The notes under the pieces are model-generated. The model was not told where the DNA came from. It saw only the letters and a program-made list of their open reading frames with translations, and searched no databases. 64,000 nucleotides of DNA from SCRA01 sp035533275 (GTDB lineage: Bacteria; Vulcanimicrobiota; Vulcanimicrobiia; Vulcanimicrobiales; SCRA01): positions 168,579 through 232,578 of the forward strand of contig DATLUD010000077.1 in assembly GCA_035533275.1 (NCBI GenBank). Reading direction: 5' to 3'. Positions 41,650 through 49,980 of this stretch are shown piece by piece (position 1 is the first letter of the stretch; the number at the start of each line of letters is the position of its first letter). The translations under genes were made by a program, and so were the position numbers.

Positions 41650-42990
41650 TCAGTGCGTCTCAGCCTCTTCGCTCCCCTCCGTCCGGCGGAGATGGTCGAA
41701 GGTCTCACGTTTGAACTCCTGGAGCTTGCGGATGAGTTCCAGGTCGAGGTCGGATTGGACGGCCGGAGCAGGCGCCTCTTCGGCGACCTCGACCACCTCC
41801 ACCTCGCCCGCGGCGACGGGAACGCCCTCGACGTAGCCCAGGCCCTCCTCCGCCAGCCGCTCCTCGCGCTCCTCGAAGTAGCGCGCACGGATGTCGTCGG
41901 CCTCAGCTTCGGCGGCGATCTCCAGGCGCCAACCGGTCAGCCGCGCCGCAAGGCGAACGTTCTGCCCCTCCCGTCCGATGGCCAGCGAGAGCTGGTAATC
42001 GGGCACGATCACGAGGGCGGTGCCATCGTCCTCGTAGAGCTCCACGTTGAGCACCTTCGCCGGCGAGAGCGCGTTCTGGATGAACGTCGCCGGGTCGGGC
42101 GACCAGCGGATCACGTCGATCTTCTCGCCGCGCAGCTCGTCGGAGACGTTGGCGATGCGGATCGACTTAGGCCCCAGGCACGCGCCCAGCGGATCGACCT
42201 CGGCGCGGTTGGAGTGCACGGCCACTTTGGTGCGGCTGCCGGCCTCCCGCGCGATGGCCATGATCTCCACGATGCCGTCCTCGATCTCCGGCACCTCGAA
42301 CTCCATGAGGCGCTGAACCAGGCCCTCGGCCGCGCGTGAGAGGATGATCTGCGGCCCCTTGTTCGTCTTGCGGACGTCGAGCACGTACGCCCGGATGCGC
42401 TCGTTGATCCGGTAGTTCTCGCGCGGCACCTGCTCCGAGAGCGGCAAGAGCGCCTCGGCCTTGCCGAGATCGACGTACATGTTCCGCTGCTCGTAGCGCT
42501 GGACCGTCCCGAGCACGATGTCGTTCAGCTTGGTGACGTACTCGTTGTAGACCATGTCGCGCTCCGCCTCGCGGATGCGCTGCACGATCACCTGCTTGGC
42601 CGTCTGAGCGGCGATGCGGCCGAAGTCCTTGGGCGTGACCTCGACGTCGAAGTAGTCGCCGGACTCGTAGCGCTCGCCGGCCTCGGACCTGAGGATCTCG
42701 TTCTGCTGCTCCTCGGGGTCCTCGGAGTGCTCCTCGACGACGGTGCGGCGGCGGAACACCTGGTACTTTCCGCTCTCGCGGTCGACCGTGACGATGGCGT
42801 TGCCCTCGGCGCCGAAGTTGCGCTTGTACGCGGACATCAGCGCGGCCTCAAGCGCCTCGATCAGCATCTCGAAGGAGATTCCGCGCTCCTTCTCGATCTC
42901 GCGCAGGGCAGCGATGAGCTCCGCCTGCAAGCGGGCATCTCGTTCGACGGCGCTCTCGGCCTGCGCGGCCTTCGCAGTTTTCCTCGGCAT
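41650..42990 (-). CDS. nusA: Transcription termination/antitermination factor NusA
   Basis: 446 aa. N-terminal RNA-polymerase-binding domain (ISFEMLIEALEAALMSAYKRN), S1 domain (VLGTVQRYEQRNMYVDLGKAEALLP) and two KH domains (LSRAAEGLVQRLMEFEVPEI; GPKSIRIANVSDELRGEKIDV; QLSLAIGREGQNVRLAARLTGW). The C-terminus is a short acidic tail without the two E. coli-type AR2 repeats, normal outside Proteobacteria. It starts at ATG 42990 one base after rimP. Confidence 0.97.
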   Translation of the reverse strand: MPRKTAKAAQAESAVERDARLQAELIAALREIEKERGISFEMLIEALEAALMSAYKRNFGAEGNAIVTVDRESGKYQVFRRRTVVEEHSEDPEEQQNEILRSEAGERYESGDYFDVEVTPKDFGRIAAQTAKQVIVQRIREAERDMVYNEYVTKLNDIVLGTVQRYEQRNMYVDLGKAEALLPLSEQVPRENYRINERIRAYVLDVRKTNKGPQIILSRAAEGLVQRLMEFEVPEIEDGIVEIMAIAREAGSRTKVAVHSNRAEVDPLGACLGPKSIRIANVSDELRGEKIDVIRWSPDPATFIQNALSPAKVLNVELYEDDGTALVIVPDYQLSLAIGREGQNVRLAARLTGWRLEIAAEAEADDIRARYFEEREERLAEEGLGYVEGVPVAAGEVEVVEVAEEAPAPAVQSDLDLELIRKLQEFKRETFDHLRRTEGSEEAETH

Positions 42991-42991
42991 G

Positions 42992-43480
42992 CTACTTCTT
43001 CTCTTCCTTCGCCCGCTTGAGATCGGCGCGGATGTCGTACTCGACGTTCGCCGACGAGATCAGCCGGTGCGGGATCGGCAGCTCGCCGCCGCGCGCGTCC
43101 AGCATCACGTTCTCGCCGCGCACTCCGAGCAGGACTCCGCGATGAGTCTTGGCTCCCATGATGGCGACACCCGTGACTATCTTGACCCGCTGGCCGGCGA
43201 AACGGGCGAAGTCGGCCAGATTGACCAGTGGACGATCGAGACCGGGGGACTCGACCTCCAACGTGTACGGGTCCTCGAACGCTTCGAGGGTTTGGTTGAT
43301 CCGCGCGCTGATGCGCTCGCAGAGCGCGATCCCCACGCCGTCGGGGTGGTCGACCACCAGCGTCAGCGCGGTCTCGCGCCCGTGCCGGCGCGCCTTGGCC
43401 GCCACGACCTCGACGCCTTGAAATGCGCCGTCGGCCGTCAGCCGTTCTGCCGCTTGCACGAATGCCTCCGCCAGCTTCAC
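42992..43480 (-). CDS. rimP: Ribosome maturation factor RimP
   Basis: 162 aa. ALTLVVDHPDGVGIALCERIS, YTLEVESPGLDRPLVNLADF and GVLLGVRGENVML are the RimP core; it helps assemble the 30S subunit. GTG at 43480 is chosen because GGGGGAG lies just upstream and the protein then has normal length; the frame extends 108 nt further. First gene of the rimP-nusA-ylxR-infB-rbfA-nrnA-truB-ribF operon. Confidence 0.95.
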   Translation of the reverse strand: MKLAEAFVQAAERLTADGAFQGVEVVAAKARRHGRETALTLVVDHPDGVGIALCERISARINQTLEAFEDPYTLEVESPGLDRPLVNLADFARFAGQRVKIVTGVAIMGAKTHRGVLLGVRGENVMLDARGGELPIPHRLISSANVEYDIRADLKRAKEEKK

Positions 43481-43571
43481 GCGACTCCCCCGCCCGCCTG
43501 CTCGGCGGGACCCCCCTTTCGTCCACCGAGCCCTCAGCCGCCCGGCTTCGAAGGCCCGCTTACAATACAGA

Positions 43572-43591
43572 AGCGTGGGCGGACCCACGCT
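43572..43591 (-). promoter_or_regulatory. 8-bp tetraloop hairpin in the rimP-nusA leader
   Basis: AGCGTGGG and CCCACGCT are perfect complements around a 4-base loop. It lies 92 nt upstream of the rimP start, inside the presumed 5' leader. NusA operons are commonly self-regulated through leader RNA, so it may be a pause or antitermination hairpin; that role is inference. Confidence 0.45.
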
Positions 43592-43618
43592 CTCGTCAAC
43601 TCCCGTAATCCGCTCCCC

Positions 43619-43647
43619 ATGGTATCACAGAGCGGGAGCGTCAACAA
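43619..43647 (-). promoter_or_regulatory. Candidate promoter of the rimP-nusA-infB operon
   Basis: On the minus strand TTGTTG (43642-43647) and TACCAT (43619-43624) are spaced by 17 bp, a normal sigma-70 spacing, with the start expected near 43612. The -35 matches only its first three bases to consensus. Confidence 0.35.
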
Positions 43648-43795
43648 GCCCCACGCCATCCATGACCGCACCGGCGGTCAAAGGGTTCCCCGCGGCCGGC
43701 GGGCGGGAACGCTTGCCATCGCCGCGGGTGGCGGCGCAATACTTTCTTGCCGTGAGAGGGCGCCCGCCGCGAGGTATCCGAAAGTCGTTGCCGTG

Positions 43796-45232
43796 ATGGA
43801 GCAGCCCGTTGCGTTCAAGCGCACCAAGATCGTCGCCACCATCGGACCGGCCAGCCGGAGACCCGAGACCCTTCGGGCGATGATCGCCGCGGGAGTCAAC
43901 GTCTTCCGGCTCAACTTCTCCCATGGCACCCGAGAGGAGCACGCGGCGGCCATCGCGGACGTCCGCCGCATCGCCGCCGACCTCGGGACCTACATCGCCA
44001 TCCTCCAAGATCTCCCCGGTCCCAAGGTGCGAACGGGGGATCTGGCCGATGGGATCGCCGCCGTCCACCTCGAGCCCGGCGCCCGCTTCACGCTCACCAC
44101 GGAGCCCGCGGCCGGCGACGCCGGGCGCGTCTCCGTTTCCTACGACGGCCTCCCCGCCGACGTGGAGCCGGGGACGGACATCTTCCTGGCGGACGGCGCG
44201 ATCCAGCTCCGCATCCTGGAGACCACCGGCGCGGAGGTGCGCACGGAGGTGGTTCGGGGGGGCGACCTCCGCCCACGTCAGGGCATCAACTACCCCGCGG
44301 GCACCCTGCGCCTGGAGAGCGTCACCGAACGCGACTTCGAGCACCTGGCCTTCGGGCTCGAGCACGAGGTCGACTGGGTCGCCCTCTCGTTCGTGCGGAC
44401 TCCGCGCGACGTCGCCCGCGTCAAGGCCTTCATCGAGGAGCACCACCTGCACACCCCGGTGCTCGCGAAGATCGAGAAGCACGAGGCGCTCGACCACATC
44501 GACGAGATCATCGCCGCGGCCGACGGCATCATGGTGGCGCGCGGCGACCTGGGCATCGAGATCCCGCTGGAGCAGGTGCCGATGATTCAGAAGGATCTGA
44601 TCATGCGCGCCAACCGGGCCTCCAAGCCGGTCATCACGGCGACGCAGATGCTGGAATCGATGGTACGCTCGGCGCGTCCCACGCGCGCCGAGGCCGCCGA
44701 CGTGGCCAACGCGATCCTCGACGGCACCGACGCCGTGATGCTCTCCGGGGAGACCGCGCGGGGAGACTTTCCCGTGGAGGCCGTGCGCGTCATGGCCGAG
44801 ATCGCCCGCGAGGTCGAGCGCAACTATCCTCATGAGAAGCTGGGCCAGCGGCGCCTGGAAGGCTCGGCCCGCAGCGTCGAGATCGCCATCGCGGAGTCGG
44901 CCGCGCGCGTGACGGAGCAGCTGGGCCTGCGGCTGGTCGTCACGGGCACCACCACCGGCAACACCGCCCGCCACATCTCCAGCTTCCGCCCGCATGCGCG
45001 CATCATCGCGTTGACCCCGCGTCCGCACGTCGCCCGCCGCCTCGCGCTCTTCTGGGGCGTAGACCCGCTGCCGGTCCAGAGCTACCGCTACTTCGAGACC
45101 CTGATCGAGCTGGCCGAAGAACGCCTCAAGCAAGAGCGCCTGGTCGAGCCCGGAGAGATCGTGGCCATCACCAGCGGCATGCCCGTGGGCGAAGGCGGGA
45201 CGAACGTCCTCAAGCTCCACGCGATCTCCTGA
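43796..45232 (+). CDS. pyk: Pyruvate kinase
   Basis: 478 aa. TKIVATIGPAS, NFSHGTREEH, ILQDLPGPKVRTG, the catalytic lysine in LAKIEKHEALD, MVARGDLGIEIPLEQVP and ATQMLESM are canonical. The C-terminal allosteric domain (VVTGTTTGNTARHISSFRP) is present and there is no extra PEP-utiliser domain. It converts PEP and ADP to pyruvate and ATP. ATG at 43796 lies at the conserved N-terminus; the frame extends upstream into the rimP region without similarity. No obvious Shine-Dalgarno. Confidence 0.97.
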   Translation: MEQPVAFKRTKIVATIGPASRRPETLRAMIAAGVNVFRLNFSHGTREEHAAAIADVRRIAADLGTYIAILQDLPGPKVRTGDLADGIAAVHLEPGARFTLTTEPAAGDAGRVSVSYDGLPADVEPGTDIFLADGAIQLRILETTGAEVRTEVVRGGDLRPRQGINYPAGTLRLESVTERDFEHLAFGLEHEVDWVALSFVRTPRDVARVKAFIEEHHLHTPVLAKIEKHEALDHIDEIIAAADGIMVARGDLGIEIPLEQVPMIQKDLIMRANRASKPVITATQMLESMVRSARPTRAEAADVANAILDGTDAVMLSGETARGDFPVEAVRVMAEIAREVERNYPHEKLGQRRLEGSARSVEIAIAESAARVTEQLGLRLVVTGTTTGNTARHISSFRPHARIIALTPRPHVARRLALFWGVDPLPVQSYRYFETLIELAEERLKQERLVEPGEIVAITSGMPVGEGGTNVLKLHAIS

Positions 45233-45307
45233 GGGTCACCGCCGCCGCCGCGGGCCCTTCATAGACCGTTCCCAAAGCAGCACTATGCTCGCTACGTGGA
45301 GCACTAA

Positions 45308-45329
45308 CAGGGTGCGGAAGAACCCCTGC
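45308..45329 (+). repeat. Short hairpin repeat, copy 1
   Basis: CAGGG and CCCTG pair around a loop containing GCGGAAGAA. The same 22-nt unit with two substitutions occurs at 52901-52922. Both copies are intergenic, both on the plus strand, and both lie just upstream of a start codon (27 and 46 nt). With only two copies in view a dispersed family is likely but unproven. Confidence 0.5.
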
Positions 45330-45355
45330 GCTGATCGCTAGGAGCGTTTCGGACT

Positions 45356-46216
45356 ATGCTCCCAGGTAGGTGGCCCCTCGTCCGGACGCCGAAGCGGCTC
45401 GACATGGACGCGCTGCTGTGCACGGCCGCCGATGGGGCGCGCTGTGCGGCTCGGGTGGCCGGGCGCAACGAGGTGACCCTCCTCTTCGTGCACGGCGTCG
45501 GCTCGACCGGCGAAGTCTGGGATTCCCAGCTGGCCGCGCTCTCGCGGCACTACCGCTGCGCCGCGGTGGAGCTGCGCGGGAACGGCGTCGCTCCGCTTCC
45601 GGCCAGGCTCTCCAGCATCACGTGCGAGGGCTTCGCCCGCGACGTGCTGGCGGTGGCCGACGCGCTGGGCGCGGAGCGCTTCCATCTGATCGGGTGCAGC
45701 CTCGGCGGCGTGGTGGGCCTGGAGCTCTGGCGCACGGCGCCGCACCGCATCAAGAGCCTGGCGCTGCTCGACAGCTTCGCGGAATATCCGGACGGCCAGG
45801 CCTTCGCTGACCGCATGGTCGAGGCCGTGCTGGCGGCGCGCTCGATGGTAGCCTTCGCCGAGGAGCGCGCCAACCGCATCCTGCCGGCCAACGCCCCCGC
45901 GTACCGGCGCACCGAGTCGGTGCGGCAGATGGCCTGCAAGAACCCGCAGGCCTACGCCCGCGCCACGCAGGCCGCGTGGACCAGCGACTACCGTGCCCTG
46001 CTGCCGCAGATCACCATCCCGACCCTGGTGCTGTGGGGGGAGCACGACGTCATCGCCCCGCGGGCGCTCTCCGAGGAGCTGGCCGCGGGCATCCCCGACT
46101 CGCGTCTCGTGGTCGTCCCCGATGCCGGACACCTCTCCAACGCGGACGCCCCCACGTTCGTCAACGCCGTGCTGGAAGCGTTCGTCAACGCCGTGGAGAA
46201 GATAGGGCAACCATGA
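45356..46216 (+). CDS. Alpha/beta hydrolase (esterase/lactonase-like)
   Basis: 286 aa. Core motifs: oxyanion loop LLFVHGVGSTGEVWDSQ, nucleophile elbow GCSLGG, acid in VLWGEHDVIAP and His in DAGHLSNAD, an intact Ser-Asp-His triad. It resembles 3-oxoadipate enol-lactonase-like hydrolases, but so do many unrelated esterases. ATG at 45356 has AGGAG about 10 nt ahead; ATG at 45404 is an alternative. It overlaps the amidohydrolase gene downstream by 4 nt, so the two probably act in one degradation route. Confidence 0.85.
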   Translation: MLPGRWPLVRTPKRLDMDALLCTAADGARCAARVAGRNEVTLLFVHGVGSTGEVWDSQLAALSRHYRCAAVELRGNGVAPLPARLSSITCEGFARDVLAVADALGAERFHLIGCSLGGVVGLELWRTAPHRIKSLALLDSFAEYPDGQAFADRMVEAVLAARSMVAFAEERANRILPANAPAYRRTESVRQMACKNPQAYARATQAAWTSDYRALLPQITIPTLVLWGEHDVIAPRALSEELAAGIPDSRLVVVPDAGHLSNADAPTFVNAVLEAFVNAVEKIGQP

Positions 46217-47385
46217 CGATCACCGTACCCGCCGAGGTTCTCGACGAGGTCGTGGCCACGCGGCGCGACCTGCACGCCCATCCGGAGCTCGCCTTCGAGG
46301 AGGTCCGCACCGCCGGCATCGTGGAGTCGCGCCTGCGCGCGCTGGGCTACGAAGTGCGCGGCGGCATCGCCACGACCGGCGTGGTGGGCATCCTGCGCTC
46401 GGGGCGCCCCGGGCGCACGATCCTCTTGCGGGCGGACATGGACGGCCTGCCGATCCAGGAGAACAACGACCTGCCGTTCCGCTCCACCGTCCCGGGCAAG
46501 ATGCACGCGTGCGGCCACGACACGCACGTGGCGATGCTCTTGGGCGCCGCGCGCATGCTGATGGACCGCCGCGACGAGCTGGCGGGCACGCTGGTGCTCT
46601 GCTTCCAGCCCGCCGAGGAAGGCAAGGGCGGCGGACGCGAGATGGTGCGCGAGGGCGTGCTCGACGATCCCAAGGTCGACGCGGCCTTCGGTCTGCACAT
46701 CTCCAGCAACTATCCCACGGGCGTGGTGGCTTGGCACCCCGGCCCGTTCTTCGCTTCGAGCGACTCCATCGAGATCACCATCCGCGGCCGCGGCGGCCAC
46801 GGCGCCTCGCCGCACGAGAGCGTCGACCCCATCTTCACCGCCGCGATGTTCGTCGCGAGCGTGCAGCAGGTCGTCAGCCGCAACATCTCGCCGCTCCAGC
46901 CGGGCGTGGTCACCATCGGCGCCATCCACGGCGGCACGACGCACAACGTCATCCCCGACTCGGTCGAGCTGCTGGGTACCGTGCGCGCCTTCGACGCCGA
47001 GGTGCGCAAGGCGATGCCCGAGCGCATCGAGCGCGTGCTGAAGGCGGCCTGCGAGGGCACGGGCGCCGAGTACGACTACACGTACGTCTGGCGCTATCCG
47101 GTGACGGCGAACGATCCGGTGGAGACGCGCCTGGTCGACGAGGTGGCTCGCACGCTCTTCGGCGCCGAGCGCTCGATCGAGGGCGAGCGGACGATGGGGG
47201 CCGAGGACTTCTCGTTCTTCCTGGAACGCGTGCCCGGCTCGTACTTCCTGGTCGGCGCCTCGAGCAGCCCGGAGACCTCGAAGCCGCACCACAACGCGGC
47301 GTTCACCATCGACGAGCGGGCGCTCGAAACCGGCGTGCAGATGATGGTGGGATTGGGGTTGGAGGCCCCTCGCCGTAACCGCTGA
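46213..47385 (+). CDS. M20-family metal-dependent amidohydrolase
   Basis: 390 aa. RRDLHAHPELAFEE at the start, metal ligands in MHACGHDTHVAML, the catalytic glutamate pair in QPAEEGKGGG, the dimerisation domain with GRGGHGASPHESVDPI, and the last metal His in KPHHNAAF. These mark the amidohydrolase/hippurate hydrolase branch (AmaA, HipO, IAA-amino-acid hydrolases), which removes acyl groups from amino acids or related amides in the cytoplasm. ATG at 46213 overlaps the hydrolase stop (ATGA). Confidence 0.92.
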   Translation: MTITVPAEVLDEVVATRRDLHAHPELAFEEVRTAGIVESRLRALGYEVRGGIATTGVVGILRSGRPGRTILLRADMDGLPIQENNDLPFRSTVPGKMHACGHDTHVAMLLGAARMLMDRRDELAGTLVLCFQPAEEGKGGGREMVREGVLDDPKVDAAFGLHISSNYPTGVVAWHPGPFFASSDSIEITIRGRGGHGASPHESVDPIFTAAMFVASVQQVVSRNISPLQPGVVTIGAIHGGTTHNVIPDSVELLGTVRAFDAEVRKAMPERIERVLKAACEGTGAEYDYTYVWRYPVTANDPVETRLVDEVARTLFGAERSIEGERTMGAEDFSFFLERVPGSYFLVGASSSPETSKPHHNAAFTIDERALETGVQMMVGLGLEAPRRNR

Positions 47386-47395
47386 TTCCTCGTTC

Positions 47396-48415
47396 ATGGT
47401 GATCGTCTCCCTGCTCGTCTTCGCGGCAGGGATCGCCGTCGCCGTCACCGCGTATCAGCGCATGCGTGTGGCCATCGCCGAAGGGGCACGCGTTCGCGCG
47501 CTATTTTCCCGGTATCTCTCGCCCTCGGTCGTCGACGAGCTTCTCGCGCGCAAGGGCGAGCGCGCCCTGGAAGGGCACTCGGTCACCGCCACCATCCTCT
47601 ACGCGCGCATCTGGAATTTCACGCTCCACCAGGAGCAGCTCACGCCCGAGCAGACGCTGCAATATGTCAACGAGTTCTACACGCTTGCGGGCGAGGCGAT
47701 CCAGCGTCACCGCGGAACGATCGACCGCTTCCTGCCCGACGGCATCGTCGCCATCTTCGGCGCGCCGCTCGAGGACCCGCACCAGGAGGAGCATGCCGTT
47801 CGCGCGGCCATCGACATCGTGCGCTATGTCTCGGCGATGAGCGCGCGCTGGAGCCAGCAGAAACGGCGCCCGCTGAAGGTGGGCTGCGCGGTGGGAACGG
47901 GCAAGGTGATCGCGGGCGACACCGGCTTCCAGGAGCGGCGCGCCTACACCGTCGTCGGCGCGGAAGTCACCTTCGTGGAGCGCCTGCAGGAAGTCACGGA
48001 GAACATCAACGCGCTGGTGCTGGTGAACGAAGCGACGTACGAGCCGATCCGCGAGATCTTCACCGCCGTGCCCACCTCCGCACTCCCGCTGCGCGGCATC
48101 AAGCGCGTGGCTCGCGCGTACGTCATCCGGGGCTTGGCCCGTCATGCCGCGGCCGACGAGCTGCTGCTGCCCTCGCCGCACGCCTTTCGCTCGACGATCG
48201 TCCACGAAGCGCAGCCCGAGCCGCCGGAGCCGCCGCGGCTGCGCGAGCCGGCCCGCTTCACGGAGGAGGCTCCCCCCGGACGCGCCAAGCCGAAGCCCGA
48301 GACCCCCGTCGGGTTCTCGCTGACCGACGCCTCAGCCGCGGAGCTTCCGGAGCTGCCGCTCTCGATCACGTACGAAGACGACGATGGGCCGCCCATCCCC
48401 CTGCCCCCGGGATAG
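47396..48415 (+). CDS. Degenerate class III adenylate cyclase-like membrane protein
   Basis: 339 aa. One N-terminal membrane helix (residues 1-20), a short linker RALFSRYLSPSVVDELL typical of cyclase proteins, and a class III cyclase fold. Key residues are changed: the first metal Asp (normally in LFADIRGFT) is Arg71 in LYARIWNFT, the substrate-binding VGDTVN segment reads VGAEVT, and the Asn of the N-R pair is Thr192, although Asp115 (DGIVAIFG) and Arg196 remain. Catalysis is therefore doubtful. The C-terminal 90 residues are Pro-rich and disordered. It starts 10 bp after the amidohydrolase. Confidence 0.8.
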   Translation: MVIVSLLVFAAGIAVAVTAYQRMRVAIAEGARVRALFSRYLSPSVVDELLARKGERALEGHSVTATILYARIWNFTLHQEQLTPEQTLQYVNEFYTLAGEAIQRHRGTIDRFLPDGIVAIFGAPLEDPHQEEHAVRAAIDIVRYVSAMSARWSQQKRRPLKVGCAVGTGKVIAGDTGFQERRAYTVVGAEVTFVERLQEVTENINALVLVNEATYEPIREIFTAVPTSALPLRGIKRVARAYVIRGLARHAAADELLLPSPHAFRSTIVHEAQPEPPEPPRLREPARFTEEAPPGRAKPKPETPVGFSLTDASAAELPELPLSITYEDDDGPPIPLPPG

Positions 48416-48421
48416 CACGCC

Positions 48422-49129
48422 ATGCACGCTCACACGGAACCCCCAGGTGTCTTGAGCGCCGAGCCACGCCTCGTCCTCGACGGCGTCTGGCTCTGGGGGC
48501 GGCGCATGGTGCCCGGCATCCCGATGACCTCGGCGTTGGTGCGCGGTCTGGACGGCACGCTCGTGGCCATCGATCCCGTGGCGCCGGCCGGCGGGTGGGA
48601 GACGCTCGCGTCGATCGGCAAGCCCGCGGCGACCGTGCTCACCACGCACTGGCACGAGCGCGAGAGCGCGACGCTGCGGGCGCGCTACGGCACGCCGGTC
48701 TGGGCCGGGCCCGAGCCCGACGGCATCGTGGCCCGGCGCGCGCACTTCCACCTGTCCGAGGAGGGACCGCTGCCCGGCGGCTTCCGCGCCATCCCGCTGG
48801 GAGGCACGTCGCCCGGCGAGTGGGCGCTGCTGCTCGAACGCGACGGCGGCATCCTCTTCGTGGGCGAGGCGCTCTTGGCGCTCGACGTCGACGATGCCCC
48901 GCTGGGGTTGGGAGCGCTGGCGCGCCTGCTCTTGCCGTTCGGCCCGCCGCAGCCGTATCCGCGCTGGCTGGCCGCCGATCCGCACGGCACCGATCGCGAC
49001 CTCGAGCGGCTCGCGTCGCTGCGCTTCGAGCACGTGATCGTCTCCCACGGCTTCCCATGGCTGGTACGCGCCGACCGCGCCGTGCGCCGCGTGGTGCGCC
49101 GGACGCTCGCCGCGCACAGGCGGCGATGA
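48422..49129 (+). CDS. Degenerate metallo-beta-lactamase-like protein
   Basis: 235 aa. The order of elements follows the MBL fold: an early strand pair, AIDPVAPAGG, then THWHERES where the H-x-H-x-D-H signature should be, SPGEWALLLERDGGILFVGEALL in place of the third metal His region, and a final VIVSHGFPW. Only part of the zinc set is kept (HxH and the last His), so metal binding is incomplete. It overlaps the GNAT gene by 4 nt and follows the cyclase-like gene by 6 bp. Confidence 0.6.
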   Translation: MHAHTEPPGVLSAEPRLVLDGVWLWGRRMVPGIPMTSALVRGLDGTLVAIDPVAPAGGWETLASIGKPAATVLTTHWHERESATLRARYGTPVWAGPEPDGIVARRAHFHLSEEGPLPGGFRAIPLGGTSPGEWALLLERDGGILFVGEALLALDVDDAPLGLGALARLLLPFGPPQPYPRWLAADPHGTDRDLERLASLRFEHVIVSHGFPWLVRADRAVRRVVRRTLAAHRRR

Positions 49130-49980
49130 CCCTCCGGCGCGTCGACATCGGCGACCGGCCCGCGGTCTTGAGCTATCTCCAAGCCGCTCCGTACCGGAAC
49201 GCCTTCCTCGTCTGGATCCTGGCGACCGACCCGCAAGCCGTCCACGCCCCGGTGTTCGCGGCATGGGATGGCGGCGTGGTGCGCGGCGTGATCTACCTGG
49301 GGCCGCAGATCGTGATGAGCGCGAGCGACGATCGCGCGCGCGCGGTCCTGGCGGCGTATCTGGTGCACGCGCGCAAGCCGAGCCTGCTGGTGGGCACCGT
49401 CGACGACGTCACCGCCGTAGAGCCGGCCGCGCGCAAGGCGTTCGGCGATCCCGCGGTCGTGCGCGAGCGCCAGCCCGTCTACGTGCTGACGCCGGCGGAG
49501 CTGCGCCCCGCGCCCGCGGCGCGCGTGCGGCGCGCCGAGATCGCCGACTTGGAGACGGTGGCCTATCATGCCGCCGCGATGACGGCCGAGGAGCTGGGAT
49601 TCGACCCGCGGCGCGCCGACTTCGCGGCCTTCCGCGACGGCACGCGCAGGAGCATCGAGCGCGGCTGGAGCTGGATCTGGACGGAGGAAGGGCAGCTTCG
49701 CTTCAAGGTCAACGTCGGCGCCGTGACGCCCCACACCGCCCAACTGCAAGGCGTCTACACGCCGCCCGAGTACCGCGGGCGCGGCTACGCCTCCGCGGGT
49801 CTCCACGCCGTCTGCAAGGCCCTCTTCACCGAGCACGTACCCACGCTCTCGCTCTGCGTGAACGACTTCAATCACACCGCGCGCCGGCTCTACGAGCGCT
49901 TGGGCTTCAAGGAGCACGGCGCGCTGCGCACGCTGATCTACCTGCCCCAGAACGCGCGCCGCGCTCACCGCACGGCATAG
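49126..49980 (+). CDS. GNAT-family N-acetyltransferase (two-domain)
   Basis: 284 aa. The C-terminal half is a clear GNAT domain: QGVYTPPEYRGRGYASAGLHAVC with the acetyl-CoA loop (RGRGYA) and LCVNDFNHTARRLYERLGF. The N-terminal 120 residues form a second, divergent GNAT-like or substrate domain, as in DUF4081-type proteins. ATG at 49126 overlaps the MBL-like gene (ATGA). Its 3' end overlaps the convergent ThDP enzyme by 16 nt. Substrate unknown. Confidence 0.85.
   Translation: MTLRRVDIGDRPAVLSYLQAAPYRNAFLVWILATDPQAVHAPVFAAWDGGVVRGVIYLGPQIVMSASDDRARAVLAAYLVHARKPSLLVGTVDDVTAVEPAARKAFGDPAVVRERQPVYVLTPAELRPAPAARVRRAEIADLETVAYHAAAMTAEELGFDPRRADFAAFRDGTRRSIERGWSWIWTEEGQLRFKVNVGAVTPHTAQLQGVYTPPEYRGRGYASAGLHAVCKALFTEHVPTLSLCVNDFNHTARRLYERLGFKEHGALRTLIYLPQNARRAHRTA

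Larger units (their letters stand above)
43481..43795. other. 315-bp divergent intergenic region between rimP and pyk
   Basis: No gene is supported here. It holds a candidate promoter for the rimP operon (43619-43647), a perfect 8-bp hairpin (43572-43591) that would lie in the rimP leader RNA, and a GC-rich stretch (43680-43740) towards pyk. Plus-strand hexamers for pyk are not evident. A 73-codon plus-strand frame at 43575-43796 has a proline-rich composition and no Shine-Dalgarno and is judged non-coding. Confidence 0.6.

Noticed and set aside
43625..45220. 531-codon minus-strand open frame
   Set aside because: Antisense to pyk, which has every catalytic motif.
45988..47448. 486-codon minus-strand open frame
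   Set aside because: Antisense to the M20 amidohydrolase, which has intact metal ligands on the plus strand.
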